Of a DNA stretch of 64,000 bases, positions 47,443-59,700 are shown piece after piece (position 1 is the first letter of the stretch; each line of letters opens with the position of its first letter). The position numbers and the translations under genes are program-made. Source of the DNA: Cladocopium goreaui (taxonomy: Eukaryota > Sar > Dinophyceae > Suessiales > Symbiodiniaceae); contig CAMXCT020000274.1 of the NCBI GenBank assembly GCA_947184155.2, forward strand, positions 183,131 to 247,130. The letters run 5' to 3'. The notes under the pieces are model-generated. The model did not search any database, had not been told where the DNA came from, and saw only the letters and a program-made list of their open reading frames with translations.

Positions 47443-47563
47443 CATCCAAAATCATGTCAGATGTGGCTGTGCGATCCCAGCCCTCTGAAGAAAACGCACC
47501 TGCACTGATTGGTCGTGCATTGCGGTACCGCACAGTCACCTGCGAGGCACTGTAGAAGTGGAA
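47443..47563 (-). CDS. Upstream exon, unrecognised
   Basis: 40 codons: FHFYSASQVTVRYRNARPIS then AGAFSSEGWDRTATSDMILD. The acceptor is atgcag|TTCCAC and the donor GATG|gtgatg. Phase 1 out matches the exon at 45543-45622 directly (ILDGFNPTTW). A short GC-rich open stretch at about 47150-47220 may be an extra exon. Confidence 0.85.
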
Positions 47564-48113
47564 CTGCATTGTCCATAACCTTTGTGATGCTTAGACACTG
47601 TTATCAAAAATGTGTTGTCAGAATAACAGATATCAAATTTATCTCTTATTTTATTGATATTCTATATTTTGATTTTAAGTTGTAAGAATATGTGGAACAT
47701 GTGATGGTTATTCCGTTGGAACTTCCATTGATTGTAGATTCAAGCTGAAAATCAAACACCAAAAGAAGACCCAAACATGATTTTCCCTTGAATCGTCAAG
47801 GCACATCGGCACATCCATGTTGACAATCTGATCAAATGGTCAAAAGATGTCAAACCATCATATTTTGGCTATGCAGTTCCACGTATTTGGGTGGGTATAT
47901 GGCCTTTTGTGGTTATATCAAGTTATATCCCACCGTATCAGGGTTATGGGGGTCATTTCACCATACAAGTAATTAGTCATTATTACGTAATCCTCGAAAA
48001 AGGTAGACAAGTTATATGAATCATTATCACGATTTTAGCTTCGGATTTTACCAATTTCTATCTTTTTTCAGGGAATTAGGAGAATCACCAACCAAGCACT
48101 TTTTGAAACACAC

Positions 48114-48182
48114 GGGCTGTCGAAGACTGTCGAAGGGACCGGCCTTCCGCGAATCGACCGCATCGACCTTGGGGTGGAGCCA
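48114..48182 (-). CDS. Upstream exon, unrecognised
   Basis: 23 codons: WLHPKVDAVDSRKAGPFDSL then RQP, phase 0, donor CCC|gtgtgt. The upstream junction is ambiguous because both sides read CAGTG. The resulting frame is the same wherever the cut falls in the repeat. Confidence 0.8.
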
Positions 48183-48379
48183 CTGCAAACAAGTGAACAT
48201 GATAGCCACATATATATATACTGTATAAAATATAGGATAATATATGTGTATATATATATATTAAATAAGTTGCATGTTACGTTATACAATGTTATACACT
48301 ATATTTTAATAGTGATACTCCTATAATATGCACTAATATACTATATATATACATATATGATGAATGATATATGACTCAT

Positions 48380-49587
48380 GATGAGTGACGCTGCCACAGG
48401 TACCCTTGAAACACCATTAATGTCGGAACATGCTGTGGATGGCAAATCTGAGGTTCAACAGAAAACATATGCACTGGTTGAGTAAAGTTGGAACAGAAAC
48501 TGCTTACCCTCCGGTGTCATGAAAGGTGGCTAGCTGGGACATCCCCGAACAAAATGGAGGTTTATAGCTGGGCAAATCACCCATAAATGGCGGATTTGCC
48601 ATTGCAACGATTGATTACCAATAGCTCTGGACTTGCACCGAGTACAAATGAAGTGAACAATGAAACATATATTTTTGGTTTCCTGAGTCTTGCAGTGAAC
48701 TTTGGACAGTTGAAACACACCGCTTCGGGAAAACAAAGGTGTGTCCCTTGGCATCGTGACTTAATCCGTGCCCGTGTTGGAATGGGTTGACACCCATGCG
48801 GCAACAACCAACAAATACACCAGCATTACAAGACATGACATGGCGCAGACTGTGAACCATGACCCAGAACCAGTTCCTGTCGAATAAGTCAGTTCAAGAA
48901 ATGCAACAAACAAGCCACCAAACAACAACTATGCATTCCAAAAAACAAAATCAAGCTTCCTACATATCAACAAGTGCTGCACAACCATCAAACCATCAAT
49001 AGCTTCTTCACATTGGGAATGTGGGCGAACAGCACGTCCACACTCAGAACTACCGAAGGTTGTATGAGAAATCATAATCAATAACTAATTACATATACAT
49101 TTACAATGAGGTACAATATGATTAAGCTACACACAATTTAAGTATAATACAACAAAATGCAATAGTTGAGATTGGATCCTTCGAGAATACTTATCAATTA
49201 CGAATAAAGTGTAACTAATATTGCTTGATATATCATAATGTATGTACTTGGTATATATGTATATCATCACTGTACATATCTTAATTTCTCAAAACCAATT
49301 TCGATATGTTGTGATCTTGTATATTTACAATCTTAAATCAAAAGAGAGCATCTCAAACCTATAGAATATCTTCATCATTCAAGATAGTACCTCAATCATA
49401 TATTGTACCTCATTCAAAATAATATTATATCATATATCAAGTTGATTACATCCAATTAAGTGCCATTAATATTCCATTAGTATTCCATTCACATTTCATG
49501 AATTTTCTCAAAGTCTCAATCTTCCCAAATTATGCTAACAACTATTGTATTTTATCATTAATATTCCATTAGTACTCCATCAAATTA
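48380..49587. other. Intron or intergenic DNA, no exon recognised
   Basis: Contains a decayed CCCTCTGG-family left end at about 48506. The rest is unremarkable A/T-rich sequence. Short open frames on both strands lack third-position G/C bias. Confidence 0.6.
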
Positions 49588-49691
49588 TACCCTCTGGTAA
49601 ATTGACATAGCTACGTATGGAAAATTACAAAAAAATAAGAACAGTAGATCAACTATCATCATATTCGCTAAGTTAAATTATCCAGAGGGTA
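49588..49691. repeat. CCCTCTGG palindromic element
   Basis: TACCCTCTGGTAAATTGACATAG to AAATTATCCAGAGGGTA. It precedes the 11-bp satellite. Confidence 0.9.
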
Positions 49692-49758
49692 CCAGTTATA
49701 AACCCCCTGAATTCACCATTAATTCACCACATTTTGTTGGTTAAATTACAATTTTGGC

Positions 49759-50477
49759 TATTAATTCACCATTAAATCACCATTGAATCACCATTAAATC
49801 ACCATGAATTCACCATTAAATCACCATTGATTCACCATTAAATCACCATGAATTCACCATTAAATCACCATTAATTCACCATTAAATCACCATGAATTCA
49901 CCATGAATTCACCATTAAATCACCATGAATTCACCATGAATTCACCATTAATTCACCATTAAATCAACATGAATTCACCATGAATTCACCATTGATTCAC
50001 CATTAAATCACCATGAATTCACCATTAAATCACCATTAATTCACCATTAAATCACCATGAATTCACCATGAATTCACCATTAAATCACCATGAATTCACC
50101 ATGAATTCACCATTAATTCACCATTAAATCAACATGAATTCACCATGAATTCACCATTGATTCACCATTAAATCACCATGAATTCACCATTAAATCACCA
50201 TTAATTCACCATTAAATCACCATGAATTCACCATGAATTCACCATTAAATCACCATGAATTCACCAGTAAATCACCATGAATTCACCATGAACTCACCAT
50301 GAATTCACCATTAAATCACCATTAAATCACCATGAATTCACCATTAAATCACTATTAATTCACCATTAATTCACCATTAAATCACCATTAAATCACCATT
50401 AACTCACCATTAAATCACCATGAATTCACCATTAAATCACCATGAATTCACCATGAACTCACCATGAATTCACCATT
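49759..50477. repeat. 11-bp satellite (AATTCACCATK)n
   Basis: About 65 head-to-tail units of 11 bp, mostly AATTCACCATT, AATTCACCATG, AAATCACCATT or AAATCACCATG. A longer higher-order pattern seems to repeat once. It ends about 45 bp from the exon at 50522-50577. Confidence 0.96.
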
Positions 50478-50521
50478 TTCTTGACATTTCTTGGGGCAGT
50501 CATGGTCACCGTCACCCCGTC

Positions 50522-50577
50522 ACTGAGGCGTCAAGGCCAAGCAGACCAGGTCGTCTTCAGGCCACACCTTGGCGCGG
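50522..50577 (-). CDS. Upstream exon, unrecognised
   Basis: Encodes RAKVWPEDDLVCLALTPQ, in the frame that also reads IDRPS upstream. The acceptor is ccccag|CCGCGC. The 3' end is ambiguous by the repeated CAGTG (CA|gtgacg or CAG|tgacgg). Confidence 0.82.
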
Positions 50578-51327
50578 CTGGGGCGGTCGATGGAAAAACA
50601 AATGCCTAGAATTAGATATATAATAAGATTTCCAATGCATTATTCTCATTATTCCAGATCATAGGAGGAAACCACCAGTTACACTGTTTGGTGGTATAAC
50701 TACACCTCTGAAAAATCATGGAGTTCGTCAGTTGGGAAGGATTATCCCATATATATATATGATAGATGTAATAAGATATTTTCCATGATTGTATCAACTC
50801 TGAGATCAAATGCATAGATGTAGAAATAGGATGTCCATATAATATTACACATATAATAATATGATACATACATATATATATATATGTATAGTTATATATA
50901 TATATGTATATAGGAAACCAAACAAAACATGTGGGCGACCTGGAATATCCTGGAATCGTCTTGGTTTCCCAAATCTGGGAAGAGCAACATTGGATCCAAA
51001 CAACATCGAGCAGTGCACTGATAAAAGCGCTGTGAAAACATCATGACGCTGCCATTTGCAGTGCGTTGAATCACCCCGATGAGTTCGATAAGTTATCTCG
51101 ATCAGCCACTAAAACATGGGAATTTCTGCCAAGATATTGATCTTGGACTCCCCCATGACTCCTCCCGAGCTTTTCAGCCGTTTTCTAGAGTATAGGATTC
51201 TTGATAGGGTCTGATAGAACAACATATGAAAACATCGTCCCCATCGCAGTTTTATATTGAAATTTGATGTCAACAAATCGCTGTCAAGACCTGTCGTTCT
51301 CTGGATTTCTTGACATTTCCTCAGGTC

Positions 51328-51433
51328 AGGGCGAAGCCAGGGTAGTAGACGCCCAAGTAGGTGTATGGCAACTCCTTATGGGCCGAAATCAGCCGAAACA
51401 TCACCCCATGGCGGGGTGAACTGCCAACATTGC
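51328..51433 (-). CDS. Upstream exon, unrecognised
   Basis: 34 codons: NVGSSPRHGVMFRLISAHKE then LPYTYLGVYYPGFA. The acceptor is tggag|GCAATG and the GA donor CCCT|gacctg. The hydrophobic alternation looks like a folded beta-rich domain, but no family is recognised. Confidence 0.85.
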
Positions 51434-51695
51434 CTCCAAACTTGACGTGGAACCCATATATATATAATATATATATACACATATAGGTATATTTTTTAAA
51501 TATGTGTGAGTATATATATATATATACATATTGATTTATGGTATTCTTTGGCCATCATTTATGGTATTCTTTGGCCATACCACATGAATATTCATGAATA
51601 TTCCAAACCCAGTGTTTAGGGCTTCATTGTCAAACTTAGGGGTGTTTTTCCCTATGTTGCTTAAAGCCCTGGTGCCTTGCCGTGTTTAACCCAGC

Positions 51696-51851
51696 TCCCC
51701 CAGAGCTGCCTGTCCTGAATCTCAGTAGTGCAGGCTTTGGATGGCTCGTGAACCCATTGAAACCCTTCAGGCCTTGGTTTCCCCAGCAACGGCACAAGCG
51801 CCGCACAAACGATCAGATCTTCATTGAGACCATGGTTGTTGAGGTCGCATC
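51696..51851 (-). CDS. Upstream exon, unrecognised (longest)
   Basis: 51 codons, the longest exon seen: CDLNNHGLNEDLIVCAALVP, LLGKPRPEGFQWVHEPSKAC, then TTEIQDRQLWG. The acceptor is tggag|GATGCG and the GC donor GGGA|gctggg. It joins in phase 1 to both neighbours. Confidence 0.88.
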
Positions 51852-52736
51852 CTCCATTTTCCTCATTTGAAGGGTAATTACACGTCCATATATATGTCCT
51901 AATATATATATATATATTCATATATATATATATAATATATGAATGGGTTTGAATCTGATCTACAAAACTATTCAATATTCAAAAAGCACAGACTCACAAA
52001 AATGCCTGTGGCAAAGCACCGGGATTGCTGCCATCATGGACTTGTTGCAGTATGACCAGCTTGATAGCACCAGAAATCCTGGAAACTCGTGCTCCAAATG
52101 GCCATTTCATTGGTCATATGATGATAACCTCTGGAAATTGTGGGGGTGTTACTATGTTAATCTATGTTACCCTAAATTTTCAGACAAACCCATATCAAAT
52201 GTTCCACAGATCACAAGAAACTTGATCATGTCGAACAAGATTCTTCAACACCCTTCAACCACATGGGTATGGGTCAAAATTAGGTACCCCAATACTTGGA
52301 TGGTTAATGCTAAACTAGACTAACATCTGTGGTCCCCTAGGTCTTCCATTTTGACCCACATCCACATCATGGGATTCCATCAGCTACAATCGCCTTGGCT
52401 GGGAACAGCCATCGTCGCTCAAGTTGGTGGATTGGGGGATGGATCGTCATCATGTCAAATGGTATAAATGGGGATGGGTCAAAACCCTGGTACCGTGCGG
52501 TGAACCCCAAGTCATAGCTGGGATTTATGGATGTGAATAACCCACTAAAAATTAGTATCTATAGGTATTGACCCATAGCCAAATGAGTATAAATGAGGTC
52601 TCTATAATTCACCCAATTCACCCACACTGTACCTCACAGGAAAAACACCAGAGATTTCTCCAGAGATTTCTCTCCCCCCCCAAAAAAACACCAGCAACGC
52701 TGCTCTAGACTCCCGACGCCACGGCGTGGAGCTCAC

Positions 52737-52769
52737 CGTTTTGCGCGATGGTGTTGAAGGGCCGGAGGC
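52737..52769 (-). CDS. Upstream exon (33-nt micro-exon)
   Basis: Encodes LRPFNTIAQN, acceptor tttcag|GCCTCC, donor AACG|gtgagc. Two frames are open; this one has nearly all G/C third positions and is in phase with both neighbours. The frame continues GELHAVASG if not spliced here. Confidence 0.8.
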
Positions 52770-53203
52770 CTGAAAGACGCTGGGTTGAAAAAAAGGTTGG
52801 GAAAGCAGTGGGAGGTTCTTCAAAATGGGGAACGTCCAAAAATGAGCGATCTAAACCAATGGTACTTAGAAAAACTTCTGCTGGTACTAATTCTGCATAT
52901 GATGTAAATCTTTTTTGGTTCACTTTGTCACTTTTGTTTATATCATGTTATATTCCTCAAAAACTGAGAGTTTGAATCCCAACCGTTGGTCATATTCCCA
53001 AATCTTTAGATTGTGGGTAAACCAGAATGATTGTTCACACATCATCCATGCACACATGTTAAATGAATCCCAATTTTCCTCGTCGAATCGCTCTTTAAAT
53101 CCCAATTTTGGTTGATTAAAACTCCTTTTCTTCAAAACGGAACCATTGATATTAATTTGATATTAAAGTTACTAACAATTACCATCTAACCATTGGTTTG
53201 TAT

Positions 53204-53292
53204 TACCCTCTGGTAAATAAACAGTTCGACCCTGAAATTCACCTATTTTTAATGGAAACTCGTCTTCCAACCCCGATGACCAGGGTCTAATT
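53204..53292. repeat. Palindromic element, CAGGGTCTATG subtype, truncated
   Basis: TACCCTCTGGTAAATAAACAGTTCGACCCTG at the left; the right arm stops at CAGGGTCTAATT without the outer CCAGAGGGTA. The truncated edge lies about 11 nt from the exon at 53303-53377. Confidence 0.8.
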
Positions 53293-53302
53293 GGTTGATC
53301 TC

Positions 53303-53377
53303 TAAGCACCAGCTGCGGCAGCTGCGGCAGCTGTGCTCCCGGACGGAACTTCAGAGGATTTTGGGTTCGCACCTCAC
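53303..53377 (-). CDS. Upstream exon with PQL repeats
   Basis: 24 codons: EVRTQNPLKFRPGAQLPQLP then QLVL, with a short repeat of PQL. The acceptor is ggcag|GTGAGG and the GA donor CTTA|gagatc. It joins in phase 1 to the exon at 54493-54547. Confidence 0.82.
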
Positions 53378-53569
53378 CTGCCAACCTCAGAATGATGGGA
53401 TTTGGCGATTTGGAGGTCTGAAAAAACAGGGAATTGGATATACTTGTGCATATACATGGGATATCATGGAATATATCATGGAATATCATGGGATATAATG
53501 GGATATACTTGTACAATTGGATATACTATGTATATAAATCCATATTGTATAATGTGATATAATATGATA

Positions 53570-53675
53570 TACCCTCTGGTAAACTAACATAGCTATTGAA
53601 AATGGCCATAGAAATAGTGGATTTTCCCATTAAAAATGTTGATTTTCCATAGCTATGTTAATTTACCAGAGGGTA
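53570..53675. repeat. CCCTCTGG palindromic element
   Basis: Full-length, TACCCTCTGGTAAACTAACATAG to CTATGTTAATTTACCAGAGGGTA, one of the cleanest copies. Confidence 0.95.
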
Positions 53676-54492
53676 ATATGATATCATGGAACCATATGGA
53701 ATCTACCGGTACCTGGTCATGCTATGGGACATCGGGGACCAATGGATCACGATGTGGTCGCTTCTGGAAATTACCATGTCGATTTTCCCAGGATGTCATT
53801 GGGATATTTTTTGATCATTTTAATGATCATTAATGATCATTAATGGGATATTATGGGATTATATTATGTCATTATATCATGGGATATTTGATCATTGGGA
53901 AATTTTAATGATCATTCATGGAAAATATATGATATAATGTCATATGGATATTATAATAATCATTTTCATGATCAATATATGATTATATGATATAATGATC
54001 TTTTTCATGATCATTCATTTTTGAACACACACATAAACAGATCCAAGGAATCCAAGTTCCAAGTGGTCAGATCACCACCAATAAGTAATTTCACTCAGAA
54101 AGTTGAGGACTGACCATCGTGAAAATACATCCCACTATTAAATATTCTCAACCATCATTCCAGTGCAGTGAGGTCGTTATAATTTATCCAGATTGATAGG
54201 TGATAATGAGTGCCGTGGCCGAGTATATCGAGTATGGTCTGCCGATGCCGATGTTCCTTAGCCCACGGGATTAAGATATGTCGAGGACTTAAAGACATAT
54301 TAGTATATTTATAATTATACACATAATATCTATCTATCTATTTATCTATCTGTCTGTCTATCTATCTATCTATCTGTCTATCTATATGTATCATAGATTT
54401 ATTTACATCTCTACAGTTCTAAAGTACAGTCCCTACGATTCCTGGGATGATGCTCCAAGATGCTCCCATTCAGTGGTAATTCCATGGGCTAC

Positions 54493-54547
54493 ACGTCAGC
54501 TCGGCCAAGGCACGTTCGATCACGTGCCGTGGTAATCGGTTCCACAC
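54493..54547 (-). CDS. Upstream exon, unrecognised
   Basis: 18 codons: VWNRLPRHVIERALAELT, a likely helix. The acceptor is ccag|GTGTGG and the donor ACGT|gtagcc, phase 1 out. The link to the previous exon (56134-56177) is unresolved in phase. Confidence 0.82.
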
Positions 54548-54604
54548 CTGGAGAACAAAGATTTTGTGGAGACATGGGACATGGGTGGGGGATTAAACGT
54601 GACT

Positions 54605-54713
54605 TACCCTCTGGTTATGTCAAAATAGCTATTGAAAATGACCATAGAAATAGTGGATTTTCCCATTAAAAATTAGGTGATTTTCAATAGCTATGTTAAA
54701 TTACCAGAGGGTA
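54605..54713. repeat. CCCTCTGG palindromic element
   Basis: TACCCTCTGGTTATGTCAAAATAG to CTATGTTAAATTACCAGAGGGTA. It lies about 60 nt upstream (in transcription order) of the exon at 54493-54547. Confidence 0.95.
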
Positions 54714-55425
54714 ACCAACAAACATTCTCATTCTATCTGATTTCTGTATATGGGATACATGGAAAATAAGGTGGAACACCCAATGCCAAAAATCATAACA
54801 TGAATCAAACAAGAAACAATAATAAACGGGGATGGTGTATTATTGGGTTTACCACAAGATACAAAAATCCAAGGCTTGTATACCTCTTGTATCTGTCACT
54901 CACAATCATCCTCCCACATTGAGTGCGGGAAATATGGACTTTGGAATCGCCACACACACACATTTTTTGAAGATCATTCATATGATATGAATCATATATG
55001 ACTTAAACATGAAGCACATGAATCGTATTAGCGAATCATGTGTAAATTTTAATCACAAGGATTTTGCATGGTTATATTCATTTATGTTCATTTGACAGAG
55101 AGTGGAGCTGGTTGTGGATGCTCTCCGACTCGTCATGGGCTCATCTTGCCCAATGATTTTTAATGGGCTCCTATGACTCTTGACTCCTACCCCCACTTAT
55201 GGTGTTTTTTTTTCCAATGTCTAACTGGTATGAAGCCTTTCTTATATTTCTTGCATGAGTTAAACATGGTTGCAATGGATCAAAGATCCGTCTTGCACTG
55301 ACAGGAAAATATGTCACACTCCTGGAAGAAAGTCATCCAATGTACCTTAGATCTTCGCAAACCGTTTACACTGATCAGTGAATTGGGTCATCATCCCAAT
55401 TTCTCTTGGAAAAAAACATCAAGAA

Positions 55426-55535
55426 TACCCTCTGGTAAACTAACATAGCTATTGAAAATCACCTAATTTTTAATGGGAAAATCCACTATTTCTATGGCCA
55501 TTTTCAATAGCTATGTTAGTCATAACCAGAGGGTA
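55426..55535. repeat. CCCTCTGG palindromic element
   Basis: TACCCTCTGGTAAACTAACATAG to CTATGTTAGTCATAACCAGAGGGTA, full-length. The region from about 55600 to 56040 after it is A/T-rich with no exon seen. Confidence 0.95.
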
Positions 55536-56133
55536 CCACCGACAGATACCATCCGGGGGGAGTTCCCAGCCGAGATGATTTCCGGAGGGTCATCCTTTTC
55601 CCAGCCATACTAAACGCCCCCAAATCATAAACACCTCAGGTAGTTTTTATTAGGGGGATATTTATTATTAGGGAACCCTAATTAGTAAATTTAAACCCTT
55701 AATTAAAGAAACTATTTGTTTCGATTTCAAAATCAATTAGATTTCCTTGTATAACGCAATTAAAATATCACCAAAAATTGGTTTTCGAAGCGGCCCCTGA
55801 TGATAAATTAAAAACCCTAATATAAAAAACTACAAATTTTCGGACGGACCCTAATAATAAACACCCCAGGGTTGACGAGTTTTATTATTAGGGGGCGAAA
55901 CCCACAAATGGTAGTCTTATTTTTACATTGTTTTCTAAAGGGGATCAATTAAAAGTCAAATTGACCAATCTGAAATTTTCCAAAATTGGAGATGGACCCT
56001 AGTTTTCATTATTTGGGGGAGGTTTAGTAATAGGGGGAAGGGATTATGCATTGCTTTCTTCAGTGTTCACTATCATTAACTATTAACCAAGAGTCAGGCA
56101 GGATTAGATACCCAACAATCGTTTTTTGGCATC

Positions 56134-56177
56134 CCTTGTGACTTGGTGCCCAGCTCGTCTGCGTGAAGGCCCAGAGC
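56134..56177 (-). CDS. Upstream exon, unrecognised
   Basis: Encodes ALGLHADELGTKSQ; the frame before the acceptor reads CGAVAGNKK. The acceptor is aaaaag|GCTCTG. The donor is uncertain (GA sites after CAAGG or after CACGCA). Confidence 0.7.
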
Positions 56178-56617
56178 CTTTTTGTTGCCGGCGACAGCGC
56201 CACATCGGAGAGGAATAAATATGGAATACATATGGAATATAATTATGATTATAATAGTAAATATATTCCATATGATCAAGATCAGTAAAATGGAATATAA
56301 TAATTATGGTCATGATCATCATGATCATGATAATAAGAATACTCCATCACGTAGAATATAAAAATAATATGCAATAATACATACTCATACATACTAATAA
56401 GAACAACAATAATAAATAGCATAAAATCATCTTCGTCTCAATCCTTGTCTATTGCACTTTAACATGCCATCCTCGAGTCGCGGGCTCTTCAATGGACGGA
56501 GGCAAAATCAGAATGGTCCGTCTTTTTGGACTCTTTTGGTTTCAAACTATGGCAAAGTGGGGGGAAAAACGTATGAAATAAACATTACCATTTTGGTGGT
56601 TTAACAGTTAAACATGT

Positions 56618-57185
56618 TCATGAAGATAAAGTTGATGTTATTACCCCAATCAACATATTGTTCAGAGGGCGTGGCAAATTTTCATGTGATGATGGTCATG
56701 ATGTGATGGTATGATGATGATGATAATGATGATGATGATGATGATGATGATCATGACGATTGTAAGTGCGCCACCTCCTCTGAACAATATATTGATTGGG
56801 GTAAGAACATCAACTATATCTCCATGAGAGATCAACATTTACCACCCCCTATGAACAATATGTTGTTTGGGGTAGCAACATCAACTGTATCTTCATGAGG
56901 GAACAAAATTTACCACCCCCTATGAACAATATGTTGATTGGGGTAATAACATCAACTTTATCTTCATAAGGGATCAAAATTCGCCACCCCTTTGAACAAT
57001 ATGTTGATTGGGGTAATAACATCAACTTTATCTTCATGAGGGATCAAAATTCGCCACCCCCTATGAACAATATGTTGATTGGGGCAATAACATCAGCTTT
57101 ATCTTCATAAGGGATCAAAAATCGCCACCCCCTATGAACAATATGTTGATTGGGGCAGTAACTAATAACATCAACTTTATCTTCA
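56618..57185. repeat. 70-bp minisatellite with an inverted copy
   Basis: From about 56760 there are roughly six units of 70-71 bp built on GAACAATATGTTGATTGGGG plus ATAACATCAACTTTATCTTCA. An inverted unit at about 56618-56690 faces them across a (GAT)n run at 56715-56750, so the whole could fold as a large hairpin. Confidence 0.92.
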
Positions 57186-57307
57186 TAGCCACCTGAAGTC
57201 AGACGCGGCGCAACGTCAGTGTTGCAGCGATATTTCAACCATCTTAGTTGGTGGCTAAACCATGGGGGATCTTTAACAAAATGGCTGAACCGCAACTAAC
57301 CCATCTC

Positions 57308-57414
57308 AGTTGGTAGTCGCTGGCCCAGCTCTTCCAGCCGTCGACATCTGCGATCCAGAAACGTCATACCCTCAATGGGCTCCGAGGCTTCTCCCGCAAG
57401 CTGAACGATCCAGC
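57308..57414 (-). CDS. Upstream exon, unrecognised
   Basis: 35 codons: WIVQLAGEASEPIEGMTFLD then RRCRRLEELGQRLPT. The acceptor gtgccag|GCTGG fits phase 1; an alternative ctttgcag|CTCGTG lies 10 nt upstream at 57424. The GA donor ACT|gagatg gives phase 0. A 70-bp minisatellite follows downstream. Confidence 0.88.
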
Positions 57415-57610
57415 CTGGCACGAGCTGCAAAGAAACCAATGGCCACATATTAATTAATGGTTGATAAGGGAATCCTTAATGGGATATTGATGATATATGG
57501 AGATATGTGTGTTTTTTTAACTAATGATATGTGCAGGTTTAACCGTTTCACCAACAACAATAGCGATGTAAAGGGATGATTGGGATATATTGGGATAATG
57601 CTGGCATTAG

Positions 57611-57735
57611 TACCCTCTAACCAAATATGGCTAGCTGGAAAATGATCCTGCACATGGCTAGATGATGTTCCCAGGGAACTAAACCTTCATTGACTTCAGG
57701 GATTTCCATTGCTATGCTTGATGACACCGGAGGGT
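57611..57735. repeat. Diverged CCCTCTGG-family element
   Basis: Outer ends TACCCTCT and GGAGGGTA are kept, but the interior (GCTAGCTGGAAAATGATCC, CAGGGATTTCCATTGC) differs from the main family. Confidence 0.65.
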
Positions 57736-58497
57736 AGCATGGTTAAATGCTATAGATTGCTATATTGATTTATGATGCTCCACCTTCAGGGTGGAATGGA
57801 TGGAATGGATGGAATGGATGGTTGATACTAGAAATGGTATGAAATTCCAAAATATGCGTTTTGTTTAGTCAGTTTTCGACGTTTGAGCCATGGCCACATG
57901 AAAAAAAAACAAGCGCATAGCATGGAGAGTTTCTGAAGATCAATCCTGAAGAAATTCCGTACCGCTGCCAGGTCAAACAATAAAATGCAATAAATTGAGC
58001 TTAGCGGCTTAGCACACTTACGATGGTTTATCTCCCGGAAGGTTTGGTGGTAAGTTGACGACTCAATGACTGGATGCTGAAGCAATGGATGCCTGCGGCT
58101 AGCGGCTAGAGTCTCAAAAGTGTATCTCTTCAGAGCTGCCCCGGGTCACCCTGCCCCAAATCCACTGGTCATCATTGGTCAAGTGTGTGTCTTCAGATTC
58201 AACTTTAGTGACAAAAACAATTCGCTGTCATCTTGTATAACCCCTGCAACAATCACTACTGAATACAACATGTTTCAACACAGTGACTTACATGTATTCA
58301 AACATTCAAATTGATATAATGTTGGTTCCTGATTAGTGTGTGGCCCCCCCAAAACTATATCTGGACTCTCTTTAAAGTAGAAAGTCAAAAATTTTCTTCC
58401 CAAAAGAAAAACATATCCTCAATTAAGTAAGGATTTCAATTGGCTACAATTGAAATCTAATTACTATTGTTTTTTTTGCCGATGAAGTTGTGGTATT

Positions 58498-59042
58498 TGT
58501 AGTACTTGTAGTACTTGTAGTACTTGTAGTACTTGTAGTACTTAGTAGTACTGTAGTACTTGTAGTACTTGTAGTACTTGTAGTACTTGTAGTACTTGTA
58601 GTACTTGTAGTACTTGTAGTACTTGTAGTACTTGTAGTACTGTAGTACTTGTAGTACTTGTAGTACTTGTAGTACTTGTAGTACTTGTAGTACTTGTAGT
58701 ACTTGTAGTACTTGTAGTACTTGTAGTACTTGTAGTACTTGTAGTACTTGTAGTACTTGTAGTACTTGTAGTACTTGTAGTTGTAGTACTTGTAGTACTT
58801 GTAGTACTGTAGTACTTGTAGTACTTGTAGTACTTGTAGTACTTGTAGTACTGTAGTACTTGTAGTACTTGTAGTACTTGTAGTACTTGTAGTACTTGTA
58901 GTACTTGTAGTACTTGTAGTACTTGTAGTACTTGTAGTACTTGTAGTACATGTAGTACATGTAGTACATGTAGTACTTGTAGTACTTGTAGTACTTGTAG
59001 TGTAGTACTTGTAGTACTTGTAGTACTTGTAGTACTTGTAAT
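58498..59042. repeat. 9-bp satellite (TAGTACTTG)n
   Basis: About 60 copies of TAGTACTTG with a few 3-bp or 5-bp slips and ACATG variants. The unit contains the palindrome AGTACT. A 170-codon minus-strand open frame here is purely repeat-driven. Confidence 0.97.
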
Positions 59043-59101
59043 ACTCAGCTAAATCTCAAGAGACACTGAACCAGCTCATGCCCAGCTTGCTGCAATAGTG
59101 A

Positions 59102-59700
59102 ACCCAGCAAACAAACCTACTAAAGTGAAATGGAGCCTCTCCTGGTCCAGGGCCTTGGAAAATTGTGGAAATGCTGTTCTTTAATAAGGGTTTAATAAAG
59201 GATTGGTTCTTTTGGGAAAGGCTTGCAGTTTGAATTTGGCAATTTTGGAATGGCTTGCTTCCCTTCTGAACAAACCTACTAAAGTGAAATGGAGCCTCTC
59301 CTGCTCCACACCCTTGGAAAATTGTGGAAACGCTGTTCTTTAATAAGGGTTTAATAAGGGATTGGTTCTTTTGGGAAAGGCTTGGAGTTTGAATTTGGCA
59401 ATTTTGGAAAAGGCTTGCTTCCCTTCTGGGCTTCCAGGGGCTGCTCTGGCACAGCTTGCTGCAATAGTGAACCCAGCAAACAAACCTACTAAAGTGAAAT
59501 GGAGCCTCTCCTGCTCCACACCCTTGAAAAATTGTGGAAAAGCTGTTCTTTAATAAGGGTTTAATAAGGGATTGGTTCTTTTGGGAAAGGCTTGGAGTTT
59601 GAATTTGGCAATTTTGGAAAAGGCTTGCTTCCCTTCTGGGCTTCCAGGGGCTGCTCTGGCACAGCTTGCTGCAATAGTGAACCCAGCAAACAAACCTACT
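59102..59700. repeat. 210-bp tandem repeat, partial and full copies
   Basis: The mark CAAACCTACT recurs at 59112, 59271, 59481 and 59691, spacings 159, 210 and 210. The short copy lacks about 51 bp. All spacings are multiples of 3, leaving a 219-codon minus-strand frame open; no protein family is recognised and it lacks the third-position bias of real exons. Confidence 0.95.

Noticed and set aside
58457..58969. 170-codon Tyr/Lys-rich ORF
   Set aside because: It is a translation of the 9-bp satellite.
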